NCBI GenBank assembly: GCA_036510225.1
Contig: DATCEH010000031.1
Span: 1 to 31,344 of the forward strand
DNA length: 31,344 bases
Source of the DNA: Palsa-513 sp036510225
Lineage (GTDB): Bacteria; Actinomycetota; Thermoleophilia; Solirubrobacterales; Solirubrobacteraceae
Direction: 5' to 3'
The translations under genes were made by a program, and so were the position numbers. The notes under the pieces were generated by a model that did not search any database, was not told the origin of the DNA, and saw nothing but the letters and a program-made list of their open reading frames with translations. How positions within the stretch are numbered: position 1 is the first letter of the stretch; each line of letters begins with the position of its first letter. This document shows positions 15,780 to 24,194 of the stretch, in pieces.

Positions 15780-15790
15780 TGGCGCCAAGG

Positions 15791-16795
15791 CTAGCCGGGC
15801 CTGCCGACGCCCATCGCCCGACGCACGTCGGCGAGCGTCGGGCCGGCGATCACTCGGGCGCGCGCGGCACCCTCGGCGAGCGTCGCCTCGAGTCCGGCCT
15901 CGTCCGCCCGCAGCTCGGTGTAGCGCTCCCGGACGGGAGCGAGATAGTCGATCACCGCAGCGGCGACGGCTCCCTTGAACTCGCCGTAGCGGGCGCCGGC
16001 GTAGTCGCTCTCGATCTCGGCGGGACCGACTCCTCTGACCGCGGCGAGGACCTCGATCAGGTTGCCGATCCCCGGCTTCCCCGGTCCACGCCGGATCTCG
16101 CTGCCCGAGTCGGTCACCGCCCGCTTGAACTTCTTCTCGATCGCCGCCGGCTCGTCGAGCACGTAGACAGTGCCCTCTACGCTGGCGTTCGACGTCGACA
16201 TCTTCGACTCCGGACGCTGGAGGTCCATGATCCGGGCGCCGACCTCGGGGATCCGGTGCTCGGGCACGACGAGGATCTCGCCGCCACCGTCCGGGTCGGG
16301 AAAACGGGCATTGAAGCGGATCGCGATGTCGCGCATCAGCTCGATGTGCTGGCGCTGGTCGTCGCCGACGGGAACCTCGTTGGCCCGGTAGGCGAGCACG
16401 TCGGCCGCCTGGAGCACCGGGTAGAGGAACAGCCCGGCCGAGACGAGCTCCCGCTGAACGGCGGACTTCTCGCGGAACTGGTTCATCCTGTTGAGGTCGC
16501 CGTGGGAGGTCACCGAACACAGCAGCCAGGTCAGCTCGGTGTGCTCGGGGGCGTCGCTCTGGCGAAAGAGGACGCAACGCCCCGGATCGACGCCTGCGGC
16601 GAGCAGGATCGCCGTCGTGTCGAGCACGCGCGCGCGGAGGTCGACCGGGTCGTGGGGAACGGTGATCGCGTGGAGATCGACGATGCAGTAGATCGCCTCG
16701 CCCCGGTCCTGACCGATCACGTACTGGGCGATCGCGCCGAGGTAGTTGCCGAGGTGCTTGCGTCCGGTCGGCTGGATTCCCGAGAAGATTCGCAC
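15791..16795 (-). CDS. trpS: Tryptophan--tRNA ligase
   Basis: Class Ic aminoacyl-tRNA synthetase that charges tRNA-Trp. From GTG 16795 it has 334 residues, the usual size. The HIGH-type motif TGRKHLGNYLG (10-20) and KMSKS-type KMSTS (198-202) are intact. LYPVLQAADVLAY and VPVGDDQRQHIELMRDIA are diagnostic TrpRS segments. GTG 16795 is preferred because bacterial TrpRS proteins start with (M)RIFSGIQPTG; another GTG at 16831 would add 12 residues. Neither has a clear ribosome site. It lies first in a cluster with scpA and scpB. Confidence 0.95.
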   Translation of the reverse strand: MRIFSGIQPTGRKHLGNYLGAIAQYVIGQDRGEAIYCIVDLHAITVPHDPVDLRARVLDTTAILLAAGVDPGRCVLFRQSDAPEHTELTWLLCSVTSHGDLNRMNQFREKSAVQRELVSAGLFLYPVLQAADVLAYRANEVPVGDDQRQHIELMRDIAIRFNARFPDPDGGGEILVVPEHRIPEVGARIMDLQRPESKMSTSNASVEGTVYVLDEPAAIEKKFKRAVTDSGSEIRRGPGKPGIGNLIEVLAAVRGVGPAEIESDYAGARYGEFKGAVAAAVIDYLAPVRERYTELRADEAGLEATLAEGAARARVIAGPTLADVRRAMGVGRPG

Positions 16796-16880
16796 GGCGT
16801 CGGAGGCTACCGACCCCCGGTGCCCGAGCACGCCCCGGGCGAAGCCGCCCGACCAACCACGCCGGTCGTGGCGATCAGCA

Positions 16881-17567
16881 TCACGACGTCTCGAGCTCAG
16901 CGTCGATCAGGCTGCTCAGCGGGCCGACTGCCGCACCGCCACCGACGATCGTTGCGACCGCGATCGCGCTGATCAGGATCGCCGGCGACAGCCAGCTGAG
17001 CACCGCCAGGGGGACCGTGAACGCGCACACGACGCGCGCGACGCAGTCGGCCAGCAGCGAGACTCCCCAGACCGCCGTGTACCTCCGCTCGTAGCCGGCG
17101 AACGCGGCCGACCCAGCCGAGAGCCTGTCCCATGCGTGCTCGCGGCCGGCGTCTCCTCTGGTGATGAAGGGGCGGATGCCGGCCGACATCAGGGGGCGCC
17201 CCTGGAGGACCGAGACGAGGATGCCGACTGCGATGACGCTGCTGACGCCCGAGCTCTTGGCGTAGATCAGACGCGCGTTGCCGGACACGAGGCTCAGTGC
17301 GACACCGGCGATGTCGACGCTCACCGCCAACGCAGCCAGGCCGTTGACCGAGTGCCGGCGGGCCCACGCCCAGATCGTCCGTGCGAGCGGCGTGACGCCG
17401 CTGAGGATCAGGGCGTCGATCGTGCCGGCGTGCAAGCCGTCGCGGGCCAGGTAGTAGACGGCGGTCGGCACGGCGATGTCGATTGCCAGCGGTGCGAGGC
17501 TGCGTGGGATGGACGGGGACGCGGCCGTCACGGCGGGGTTCGGGAGGGTGGCCGTGGTCGTGGTCAT
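16881..17567 (-). CDS. Integral membrane protein, VC0807-like
   Basis: A 228-residue protein with about five to six hydrophobic segments, near 24-42, 46-68, 77-94, 105-122, 163-190 and 192-216. The arrangement (a first helix with DIAVPTAVYYLARDGLH, a second ending in a WAWARRHS basic turn, an FK/RPL segment QGRPLMSAGIRPF before the fourth) recalls the VC0807 family of uncharacterised membrane proteins; this match is from memory. ATG 17567 has a perfect AAGGAG site 6 bases upstream. It is divergent from a TetR regulator and has a strong promoter with an operator-like dyad in the spacer, so it is probably repressed by that regulator. Function unknown. Confidence 0.75.
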   Translation of the reverse strand: MTTTTATLPNPAVTAASPSIPRSLAPLAIDIAVPTAVYYLARDGLHAGTIDALILSGVTPLARTIWAWARRHSVNGLAALAVSVDIAGVALSLVSGNARLIYAKSSGVSSVIAVGILVSVLQGRPLMSAGIRPFITRGDAGREHAWDRLSAGSAAFAGYERRYTAVWGVSLLADCVARVVCAFTVPLAVLSWLSPAILISAIAVATIVGGGAAVGPLSSLIDAELETS

Positions 17568-17594
17568 CTGAGCTCCTTCGTTGACGATCCGACG

Positions 17595-17623
17595 ATCTTA
17601 GATCCGACCTAAATTTCTGTCAA
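17595..17623 (-). promoter_or_regulatory. Promoter with TetR-type operator for the VC0807-like gene
   Basis: On the minus strand TTGACA (17618-17623) and TAAGAT (17595-17600) are 17 bases apart. The spacer holds an imperfect palindrome, TTAGATCCGACCTAA (17598-17612, 12 of 15 symmetric positions). An 8-bp direct repeat GATCCGAC occurs at 17586 and 17601. A repressor bound here would block the promoter, and the divergent TetR gene starts 45 bases beyond. Confidence 0.6.
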
Positions 17624-17667
17624 GTCAATATTTGTATTTCACCCATGGTGGCGCTAGAGTGCTCGAC

Positions 17668-18294
17668 GTGACGACGACGGGACTGCGCGAGCGCAAGAAG
17701 CAACAGACCCGTGAGCTGATCTCGGACGTGGCCACGCAGCTGTTCGCCGCCAACGGCTTCGAGCGGACGACGATCTCGGAGGTCGCCGCTGCCGCTGACG
17801 TCGCCAAGATGACGGTCACGAACTATTTCCCGCTGAAGGAAGATCTCGTCTTCGACCGCCACGAGGACATTGCCGGGCTGCTGGCGGCCGCGGTCAGATC
17901 CCGGCCCACCGGTCGCGGCGTTCTGGGCGCCGTGCGCACGACCTACCTCGAGCATCTGGACGACCGGAGCCCGATCCTCGGCTTCATCGGCCTCCCGTTC
18001 GCGCAACTCGTCCAGTCCAGCCCAGCCCTGCTCCGGCGCGAGCACGAGATCTTCACCGCGCAGGAGGCGCGCCTCACCGAGACGCTGGCCGCGGAGTTCG
18101 CCGCCGACGACGCCGACCTTCGCCCTCGTGTGGCCGCGTGCCAGCTCGCCGGCATCTTCCGGGTCCTGTACTACGAAGGCCGCCGACGCCTGGTCTCCGG
18201 GCAGCCGACCGGTGGGATCGTCAAAGCCCTGCGCACGGCGGCCCGCGAAAGCTACGCCGGGCTCGAGCCCGGCCTACCGGTCGACTACCGCTGA
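17668..18294 (+). CDS. TetR/AcrR family transcriptional regulator
   Basis: A 208-residue regulator. The N-terminal helix-turn-helix (about 10-58) reads TRELISDVATQLFAANGFERTTI over 14-36 and continues with SEVAAAADVAKMTVTNYF, typical of TetR. The C-terminal ligand domain has the RREHEIFTAQEARL segment seen in the MftR-like subgroup. GTG 17668 is chosen by homology to other TetR starts; a TTG upstream at 17632 is in frame but lies inside the promoter region. The gene is divergent from the VC0807-like membrane protein gene, and the shared intergenic region holds an operator-like dyad, so mutual control is likely. Ligand unknown. Confidence 0.9.
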   Translation: MTTTGLRERKKQQTRELISDVATQLFAANGFERTTISEVAAAADVAKMTVTNYFPLKEDLVFDRHEDIAGLLAAAVRSRPTGRGVLGAVRTTYLEHLDDRSPILGFIGLPFAQLVQSSPALLRREHEIFTAQEARLTETLAAEFAADDADLRPRVAACQLAGIFRVLYYEGRRRLVSGQPTGGIVKALRTAARESYAGLEPGLPVDYR

Positions 18295-18315
18295 TCCGAA
18301 CCGGACACGTAGACG

Positions 18316-19881
18316 TCAGAGCGCTTCGCGCAGCACGGGGCGCTTCGCGGCGGCGCCCTCGTCGAGGCGGCGGACCGGCGTCGTGTACGGCGCGCCACGG
18401 GCGATCTCCGGATCCTCACGCGCCTCACGCAGGATCTCGGCGATCGACTCGGCGAAGCGGTCGAGCGTCTCCCGCGTCTCGGTCTCCGTCGGCTCGATCA
18501 GCAGGGCCTCCTCGACGACGAGCGGGAAGTACACCGTCGGCGGGTGGACGCCGTGGTCGAGCAGCCGCTTGGCCAGGTCGAGCGTGCGGATCTTCAACTC
18601 CCGCTTCATCGGCGCGCCTGAGAGGACGAACTCGTGCATGCAGCCCCACTGTCGCCGGGCGTCCGTCTCGTCGGCCCCACCCACCCGGCCGTAGGCCGGC
18701 GTCAGCAGGTCGAGCACGCCGAGCTTCCCCAGCTTGGCCAGCAGGTAGTTCGCGTTGAGCACGGCGACCTCTGAGACGTCCCGCAGGCCGGCCGCCCCGA
18801 GTGAGCAGATGTACGCGTACGAGCGCACGAAGCACCCGTAGTTGCCCTGGAAGCCGCGCAGACGCCCGATCGACTGGGGTCGGTCGTCGTCGAGGTCGAA
18901 CACGACGCCGGCCTCCGCCGTCTCCGTGCGGACGATCACCGGGTGCGGGAGGAACGGCTCGACCCGGTCTGACACGGCGATCGGACCCGACCCGGGACCA
19001 CCGCCGCCGTGCGGCTGGGTGAACGTCTTGTGGAGATTGAAGTGGACGATGTCGAAGCCCATGTCCCCCGGCCGGGACTTCCCCATCACCGCGTTGAGGT
19101 TCGCCCCGTCGTAGTAGAGGGTCGCCCCCACGTCGTGGACGATCCGCGCGATCTCCTCGATGTCCTCGTCGAACAGGCCGAGCGTGCTCGGGTTCGTCAG
19201 CATCAGGCACGCGACGTCCGTGTCCGCCTTCGCCCGCAGGTCGTCGATGTCGACGCCGCCGTCGGAGTTCGTTCCGACCTTGACGACGTCGTACCCGGCC
19301 ATCGTCACCGTCGCCGGGTTCGTCCCGTGCGCCGTGTCCGGCGTCAGCACCTTCGTCCGCTGCTCGCCCCGCGCGTCGTGGTACGCCCGCGTCAAGAGGA
19401 CGCCGGCCAGCTCGCCGTGCGACCCGGCGCTCGGCTGGAGTGAGACATGCGGGAGGCCGGCGATCTCACTCAGCGCCCGCTCGAGGTTCCACATCAGCTC
19501 GAGCGCGCCCTGCGCGCGCGACGGCTCCTGGAACGGATGCAGGCGGGCGTGGCCGGGGAGTGCGGCGACCCGCTCGTGGAGGCGGGGGTTGTGCTTCATC
19601 GTGCACGACCCCAACGGGTAGAAGCCCGAGTCGAGATCGAAGTTCCGCCGCGAGAGGTTGACGTAGTGGCGGACGAGCTCCGGCTCCGAGACCTCCGGCA
19701 GCCGCGGCTCCCGCGCCCGGCGCAGTCGAGCGGGAATCAGCTCGTCCAGCGGACGCTCGGGCACGTCCATCGCCGGCGCGACGAACGCCCGCCGGCCGGG
19801 AGCGCCCTTCGTGAAGATCGTCTCGGCCCGGTCACGCTGCATCGCCGTCTCGTACGCGCCGGCCGCGCTCTGAACGCTCAT
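18316..19881 (-). CDS. gcvPB: Glycine dehydrogenase (decarboxylating) subunit 2
   Basis: The PLP-binding subunit of the split P-protein of the glycine cleavage system. It forms an alpha2-beta2 complex with GcvPA, decarboxylates glycine and hands the aminomethyl group to lipoyl-GcvH. The 521 residues include LGSCTMKHNPRL (90-101), SAGSHGELAG (151-160), YDGANLNAVMG (257-267) and the PLP lysine Lys285 in HFNLHKTFTQPHGGGGPG. Length is normal. ATG 19881 overlaps the gcvPA stop by 4 bases (ATGA), showing translational coupling. Last gene of the gcvT-gcvH-gcvPA-gcvPB operon. Confidence 0.97.
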   Translation of the reverse strand: MSVQSAAGAYETAMQRDRAETIFTKGAPGRRAFVAPAMDVPERPLDELIPARLRRAREPRLPEVSEPELVRHYVNLSRRNFDLDSGFYPLGSCTMKHNPRLHERVAALPGHARLHPFQEPSRAQGALELMWNLERALSEIAGLPHVSLQPSAGSHGELAGVLLTRAYHDARGEQRTKVLTPDTAHGTNPATVTMAGYDVVKVGTNSDGGVDIDDLRAKADTDVACLMLTNPSTLGLFDEDIEEIARIVHDVGATLYYDGANLNAVMGKSRPGDMGFDIVHFNLHKTFTQPHGGGGPGSGPIAVSDRVEPFLPHPVIVRTETAEAGVVFDLDDDRPQSIGRLRGFQGNYGCFVRSYAYICSLGAAGLRDVSEVAVLNANYLLAKLGKLGVLDLLTPAYGRVGGADETDARRQWGCMHEFVLSGAPMKRELKIRTLDLAKRLLDHGVHPPTVYFPLVVEEALLIEPTETETRETLDRFAESIAEILREAREDPEIARGAPYTTPVRRLDEGAAAKRPVLREAL

Positions 19882-21269
19882 GCGCTCGCTCCGACGGCCG
19901 CCCGCTCAGCCGCGACGGCGCGGCCGAGGACGTCGGCGAGGCGGTCGATGTCCGCGCGCGAGCGCTGCTCGGTGATCGCCACGAGCAGACCGCTCCCGTA
20001 CTCCGGATACGTCCGCCCCAGCGGGTAGCCGGGGTTCACACCTTCGGCCGCGCACCGGTCGAGCACCCGCAGGACGCCGTCGAGGCCTTGGCCGACGTCG
20101 AGTGAGACCGCGAACTCGCGGACGACCGGCTGGGAATGGATCGCCTCGACACCGGCAACGCCGGACAACACGTCGCGGGCGTATGCCGTCCGCTGGAGCA
20201 TCAGCTCGCCGAGCTCGACCAGGCCCCGCCGGCCCAGCCAGCAGAGGTAGACGACGCCGGCCAGGGCGTTGAGCGCCTGCGCCGTGCAGATGTTCGACGT
20301 CGCCTTCTCCCGCCGGATGTGCTGCTCCCGTGTCTGGAGGGTCAGGACGAAGCCCCGGCGACCGTCCGCATCGACGGTCTCTCCCGCGATCCGACCCGGC
20401 ATCCGCCGTACGTGTTCAGAACGAGCAGCGAAAAAGCCGAACGACGGTCCGCCGAAGTCGAGCCGGTTGCCGAGTGACTGGCCCTCGCCCACGCACACGT
20501 CGACTCCCTGCTCGCCCGGCGCCTCGAGGATTCCGAGGCTCAGCGGGTCGGCCGAGCAGACGACGAGCGCCCCGTGGTCACGCGCGACTCCAGCCAGCGC
20601 GGCGACGTCCTCGACCGCGCCGAGGAAGTTCGGCTGTGCGACAAAGACCGCGCTGACCGTCTCGTCGATCGCCGCCCCCCACGCCTCGGGGTCGGTCACC
20701 CCGTCGAGGAGGGGCACCTCGTCGACCGCCATCCCGTATCCGGCCGACAGCGTCCGCAGGGCCTCACGCGCGTGGGGATGCACGCCGCGCGAGATCACGA
20801 AGCGTCCGCGCTTGTTGGTCAGCTTCGCGAGGTACCCGGCCGCCGCCAGGGCCGACGGTCCCTCGTAGACAGATGCATTCGACACGTCGAGGCCGGTCAG
20901 CTCGCAGATCGCCGTCTGGAACTCGAACATCACCTGCAGCCCGCCCTGCGAGACCTCCGGCTGGTACGGCGTGTACGGCGTGAGGAACTCCGACCGACCC
21001 AGCAGCATGTCGATCATCGCCGGCACGTAGTGGTCGTACATCCCGGCCCCCAGGAAACTCACCTCGTCCTCGGTCGAGACATTCCTACCGGCGAGCTCCC
21101 GGAGGTGCTTGTAGACCTCGGCCTCGCTCAGGCCGTCCGCCAGGTCGAGCTCCCGACCGAGTCGGAGCGCGGCCGGAATGCTCGAGAACAGCTCGTCGAT
21201 CGAGTCGACCCCGATCGTCGCGAGCATCTCCGCGAGGTCAGCCTCGGTGACCGCGGTGTACCGACTCAC
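19878..21269 (-). CDS. gcvPA: Glycine dehydrogenase (decarboxylating) subunit 1
   Basis: The second P-protein subunit, 463 residues. It has the family start YTAVTEADLAEMLATIGVDS and SFLGAGMYDHYVPAMIDMLL near 67-86, then YTPYQPEVSQGGLQVMFEFQ and LDVSNASVYEGPSALA, all hallmarks of GcvPA. It shares the fold of the PLP-binding subunit but lacks the PLP lysine. The GTG start at 21269 (SRYTAVTE) lies 46 bases after the gcvH stop. The split into PA and PB, rather than one fused GcvP, is typical of Firmicutes, archaea and some deep actinobacteria. Confidence 0.97.
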   Translation of the reverse strand: MSRYTAVTEADLAEMLATIGVDSIDELFSSIPAALRLGRELDLADGLSEAEVYKHLRELAGRNVSTEDEVSFLGAGMYDHYVPAMIDMLLGRSEFLTPYTPYQPEVSQGGLQVMFEFQTAICELTGLDVSNASVYEGPSALAAAGYLAKLTNKRGRFVISRGVHPHAREALRTLSAGYGMAVDEVPLLDGVTDPEAWGAAIDETVSAVFVAQPNFLGAVEDVAALAGVARDHGALVVCSADPLSLGILEAPGEQGVDVCVGEGQSLGNRLDFGGPSFGFFAARSEHVRRMPGRIAGETVDADGRRGFVLTLQTREQHIRREKATSNICTAQALNALAGVVYLCWLGRRGLVELGELMLQRTAYARDVLSGVAGVEAIHSQPVVREFAVSLDVGQGLDGVLRVLDRCAAEGVNPGYPLGRTYPEYGSGLLVAITEQRSRADIDRLADVLGRAVAAERAAVGASA

Positions 21270-21315
21270 GCCGGGTCACTCCCCCCGGTCGCAGCGCTGT
21301 CGCCCGGACGCCGCA

Positions 21316-21711
21316 CTAAGCGCCGGACGAGAGGGACGCGACGTAGGTCTCCTGGTCCATCAGCGCGTCCTGTTCCGACGGATCGCTGACCCGGACCTTG
21401 ACGAGCCAACCCGCCCCGTACGGATCCTCGTTGAGCGCCTCCGGCGAGTCGACGAGATCACCGTTGACCTCGATGATCTCTCCCGAGACCGGCGCGATCA
21501 CGTCCGAGACCGCCTTCACCGACTCGACCTCCGTGTACGGCTCGTTCTGCGTGATCTGCGTGCCCAGCTCCGGCGGCTCGAAGAAGACGATCTCACCGAG
21601 GGCGTCCTGCGCGTGCCAGGTGATCCCGAGCGTCGCGATCTCACCTTCGAGCCGCGCCCAGTCGTGCTCGGCGTGGTAGAGCAGGTCCGCCGGGTAGATC
21701 TCCTGCGCCAT
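21316..21711 (-). CDS. gcvH: Glycine cleavage system H protein
   Basis: The lipoyl carrier of the glycine cleavage system, 131 residues from ATG 21711. The lipoylation site is Lys66 in EVESVKAVSDV. HAEHDWARLEGEIATLGIT (13-31) and the C-terminal GAGWLVKVRVSD are canonical. Family homology and GAGG about 11 bases upstream fix the start; the longer open frame upstream runs antisense-frame through gcvT and is not coding. It shuttles the aminomethyl group from the P-protein to GcvT, and is then reoxidised by the L-protein, whose gene is not in this window. Confidence 0.96.
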   Translation of the reverse strand: MAQEIYPADLLYHAEHDWARLEGEIATLGITWHAQDALGEIVFFEPPELGTQITQNEPYTEVESVKAVSDVIAPVSGEIIEVNGDLVDSPEALNEDPYGAGWLVKVRVSDPSEQDALMDQETYVASLSSGA

Positions 21712-21797
21712 GTGGTCCGTTTCCTCGAAAGCCGTGTACCGGACGACCGATTCTAGCGGCCGGTCCTCCGGCGGCCCGGCCCGGTCGAGATCGCCGC

Positions 21798-22874
21798 TCA
21801 GGCCCGCGCGAGCAGTGGCTTGGCCGCCACGACCGCCGGTCGGTCGCGACCCCGCACGTCGATCGCGATCGGTGTCCCCGGTGCCGCCCGCTCCGGCGAG
21901 ACGTATGCCATCCCGATGCCGATCTCGAGGCTCGGCGAGTACGTGCCACTCGTCACCTCGCCGCCGCCGACCACCGGACACCCCGGCCGCGGGACGCCGG
22001 GTCCGGTCAACTTGAACGGGACCAGCTTCTCCGCCGGCCCGGCCTCGCGAACCCGGAGAACCCGATCGGCGCCGATGAACCCGGTCGCCTCCTTCGCACA
22101 CCAACCCAGGCCCGCTTCGATCGGCCCGCGCTCGAGGCTCAGCTCGTTGCCGTAGAGCGGATAGCAGACCTCCAGGCGGAGCGTGTCCCGCGCGCCGAGG
22201 CCCGCCGGATGGGCACCCCGCCGGACGATCTCGTCCCAGATCTCGACTGCGTGCTCGGGCGAGACGAGCAGCTCGACACCATCCTCGCCGGTGTAGCCCG
22301 TCCCGCAGACGAGCGTGTCGTGCCCCCCCAGGACCCGCCGACCGACGGTCATCCGGGCGGGCAGCGGCGCGTCGGAGATCGCCTGGACCGTCTCCCGGGC
22401 AATCGGTCCCTGGACGGCGAGCATCGCGTAGTCGTCGATCCGATCGGCGATCTCCACGTCGAAGTCCGCGGCCCGGGTCTGGAACCACGCGAGATCGGCC
22501 GCGTGATTCGACGCGTTCGTGACCGTGAGGAAGCGATCCGGGTCCAGCCGGTAGGTGAACAGGTCATCGATGATCCCGCCGTCCTCCCGGCACAGCACGC
22601 TGTACTGGGCGCCGCCGACCCCCAGCTTCGACACGTCGTTGGAGAGGATCCGCTGCAGGAAGTCAACGGCTCCCGGCCCGGAGCTCTCGATCTCACCCAT
22701 GTGCGAAACGTCGAAGATCCCCGCCGCACTCCGGACCGCCAGGTGCTCCTCGATCACGCCGCCGTACTGGACCGGCATCTCCCAGCCGGCGAAGTCGATC
22801 AGCCGGGCACCGGCCGCCCGGTGGGACTCGAAGAGCGGCGTGCGCCGCAGGGTTGGACCGGGGCCGCCTGACAC
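21798..22874 (-). CDS. gcvT: Aminomethyltransferase (glycine cleavage T protein)
   Basis: Transfers the methylene group from aminomethyl-lipoyl GcvH to tetrahydrofolate and releases ammonia. About 358 residues from GTG 22874, which matches the usual start LRRTPLFESHRAAGARLIDF. The folate-binding region holds FAGWEMPVQYGGVIEEHLAVR and GIFDVSHMGEI. Asp in NDVSKLGVGGAQYSVLC and the GTGYTGEDGVELLV motif are present, and RDTLRLEVCYPLYGNEL follows. Another GTG at 22940 would add a poorly conserved extension. First gene of the gcv operon. I saw no glycine riboswitch in the about 105 bases upstream. Confidence 0.95.
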   Translation of the reverse strand: MSGGPGPTLRRTPLFESHRAAGARLIDFAGWEMPVQYGGVIEEHLAVRSAAGIFDVSHMGEIESSGPGAVDFLQRILSNDVSKLGVGGAQYSVLCREDGGIIDDLFTYRLDPDRFLTVTNASNHAADLAWFQTRAADFDVEIADRIDDYAMLAVQGPIARETVQAISDAPLPARMTVGRRVLGGHDTLVCGTGYTGEDGVELLVSPEHAVEIWDEIVRRGAHPAGLGARDTLRLEVCYPLYGNELSLERGPIEAGLGWCAKEATGFIGADRVLRVREAGPAEKLVPFKLTGPGVPRPGCPVVGGGEVTSGTYSPSLEIGIGMAYVSPERAAPGTPIAIDVRGRDRPAVVAAKPLLARA

Positions 22875-22979
22875 GCCCCTGAGGATATCGACGTGGCTCG
22901 GCCCGGCCCGACCGCCCCGATCAACCGTGCTCCGACCCACCCCCGGGGCCCACGCGTCGCCCCGGACCGGGGTCTGCCC

Positions 22980-23960
22980 TCAGGGTCTGCGCTCAGAGCT
23001 CGGGGGTCCGCCCCCCGGCTCGGCGGTCCGCCCCGGGTCGGGCTTCGGGGTTGGGACGTCAAACAGCACGCGCGAGCGCATCGGCGACGCGGCCTCGGCT
23101 CGTTCCCTGGCGCCGGCGAACCAATGCAGCCGTGCGGTGTCGGCCGCGTCGGGTCCGGACGAGACCTCGACGATGATCAGGAGCTCGTCGGGGCCGAGGT
23201 GGACCGCGTCCACGCCAGTCGCGATCCACGAGGCCCGATCGGTGCCGACCGCCGCGAGGACCGCCTCCTCGACCTCGTGGTCGGGCGCCTCGCCGAGCAC
23301 GAGGGATGCCATCTCCCGGCCGAGGAACACGGCGTTGCCGGCGAGCAGCGCGGCGATCAGGTAGCTCGCCACCGCGTCCAGCGCGCCGACACCGGTCAGG
23401 TCTGCGAGCAGCGTGCCGAGCAGGGCGAGGCCGAGACCAACCAGGTCGGAGACGTCCTCGACCAGCAGAACCGGCAGGTCGGGGTCGCGGCTGCGGGAGA
23501 TGAAGCCGATCAGGGGCTCGCCGGCCCGGCGGGTGACGTTCGCCGCGCGGACGAGCGACCCGAACGAGACGCCCTCGATCACGGCCGTGGCGACCAGCGC
23601 GACAAGCGTCAGGCCGATCTCGGGATGGTGGCCGGGATTGAGCAGCCGGTGGGTCGCCTCGACGAACGAGCCGATCGCGCCGCCTCCGAAGACGACCACG
23701 ACGACCACGAAGGCCCACAGGTACCGCGCTCGTCCCCGCCCCAGCGGATGGACCGCCGACGCCGGCGCCGACGCGCCCCGATGGCCGAGCATGAGGGCAG
23801 CCTGGTTGCCGCAGTCGGCGACCGAGTGAAGCCCCTCCGAGAGGAGGACCGCGGCCCCGGTGACCGAGAAGGCGGCCAGCTTGACCGCGGCGGACGCGGC
23901 GTTGGCCGCGAGCGCCATCACCAGGTGGCGGCGTCCGCTCGCGTCGACCTCCGGGGGCAC
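22980..23960 (-). CDS. Cation diffusion facilitator family transporter (SLC30A9-like)
   Basis: A 326-residue divalent-metal/proton antiporter. TM2 carries LLSEGLHSVADCGNQ, with His45 and Asp49 as metal ligands. TM5 carries VEDVSDLVGLGLALLG with Glu168/Asp172 in the second pair. HPLGRGRARYLWA (71-83) is the conserved loop. The combination of the EDxSD helix and RDPDLPVLL resembles the SLC30A9-type branch. The cytoplasmic C-terminal domain (about 235-305) has the usual ferredoxin-like fold, ending in a Pro-rich tail. The metal (Zn, Mn, Fe) cannot be read. The start is GTG 23960, with no ribosome site but TAGGCT six bases upstream on the coding strand, so leaderless initiation is possible. The gene lies 105 bases ahead of gcvT on the same strand. 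Confidence 0.88.
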   Translation of the reverse strand: MPPEVDASGRRHLVMALAANAASAAVKLAAFSVTGAAVLLSEGLHSVADCGNQAALMLGHRGASAPASAVHPLGRGRARYLWAFVVVVVVFGGGAIGSFVEATHRLLNPGHHPEIGLTLVALVATAVIEGVSFGSLVRAANVTRRAGEPLIGFISRSRDPDLPVLLVEDVSDLVGLGLALLGTLLADLTGVGALDAVASYLIAALLAGNAVFLGREMASLVLGEAPDHEVEEAVLAAVGTDRASWIATGVDAVHLGPDELLIIVEVSSGPDAADTARLHWFAGARERAEAASPMRSRVLFDVPTPKPDPGRTAEPGGGPPSSERRP

Positions 23961-23966
23961 TCACGC

Positions 23967-23972
23967 AGCCTA
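23967..23972 (-). promoter_or_regulatory. Candidate -10 element for leaderless CDF transporter mRNA
   Basis: TAGGCT on the minus strand ends 6 bases before GTG 23960. This spacing would place the transcription start at the start codon, matching the absence of a ribosome site. No -35 match is seen. Confidence 0.3.
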
Positions 23973-24068
23973 GTCGTGTGTGTCTCGGCTTCGGTCGGTG
24001 ATCGTTTCGAGCGCGACGCGTCCCGACCCACGTTCTCGAGCATCGAGTCTGCTGGTCTCGTGGTCCAC

Positions 24069-24099
24069 ACGAACGGCGTTCGATAACGAACGGCGTTCG
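24069..24099. repeat. Two tandem 13-bp palindromes (operator-like)
   Basis: The palindrome CGAACG-G-CGTTCG occurs at 24070-24082 and again at 24087-24099, both within identical 14-base units separated by ATA, giving a 17-base period. Arms are perfect 6-mers. The arms contain GAAC and GTTC, as in LexA half-sites, but with a 3-base rather than 4-base centre. They lie between the CDF gene and the small gene at 24195, so they could control either or both. Confidence 0.75.
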
Positions 24100-24179
24100 T
24101 GTTCGTTGTTTGCTTGAACGACACGTCTCGATTCCGGCGATCGGGCCAGCCGCCGGGCGCCGGCGACTTGACGAGCATG

Positions 24180-24193
24180 GGAACATCTGTTCG
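24180..24193. promoter_or_regulatory. Putative LexA (Cheo/SOS) box
   Basis: Read on the minus strand the site is CGAACAGATGTTCC, which matches all positions of the Gram-positive LexA/DinR consensus CGAACRNRYGTTYC. It is one base from ATG 24195. TTGACG at 24168 lies 17 bases before TCGTAT at 24191, so the box also sits in a possible promoter spacer. Confidence 0.6.
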
Positions 24194-24194
24194 T

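Noticed and set aside
15780..16856. N-terminal extension of scpA through trpS
   Set aside because: Arg/Pro-rich shadow of trpS; ScpA homology begins exactly at ATG 15779.
22875..22979. Glycine riboswitch ahead of gcvT
   Set aside because: The about 105-base leader shows no match to the conserved glycine aptamer core and is too short for the tandem form.
22893..24086. 397-codon plus-strand frame opposite the CDF transporter
   Set aside because: Antisense to conserved transporter motifs; Arg/Asp/Gln-rich without any domain.
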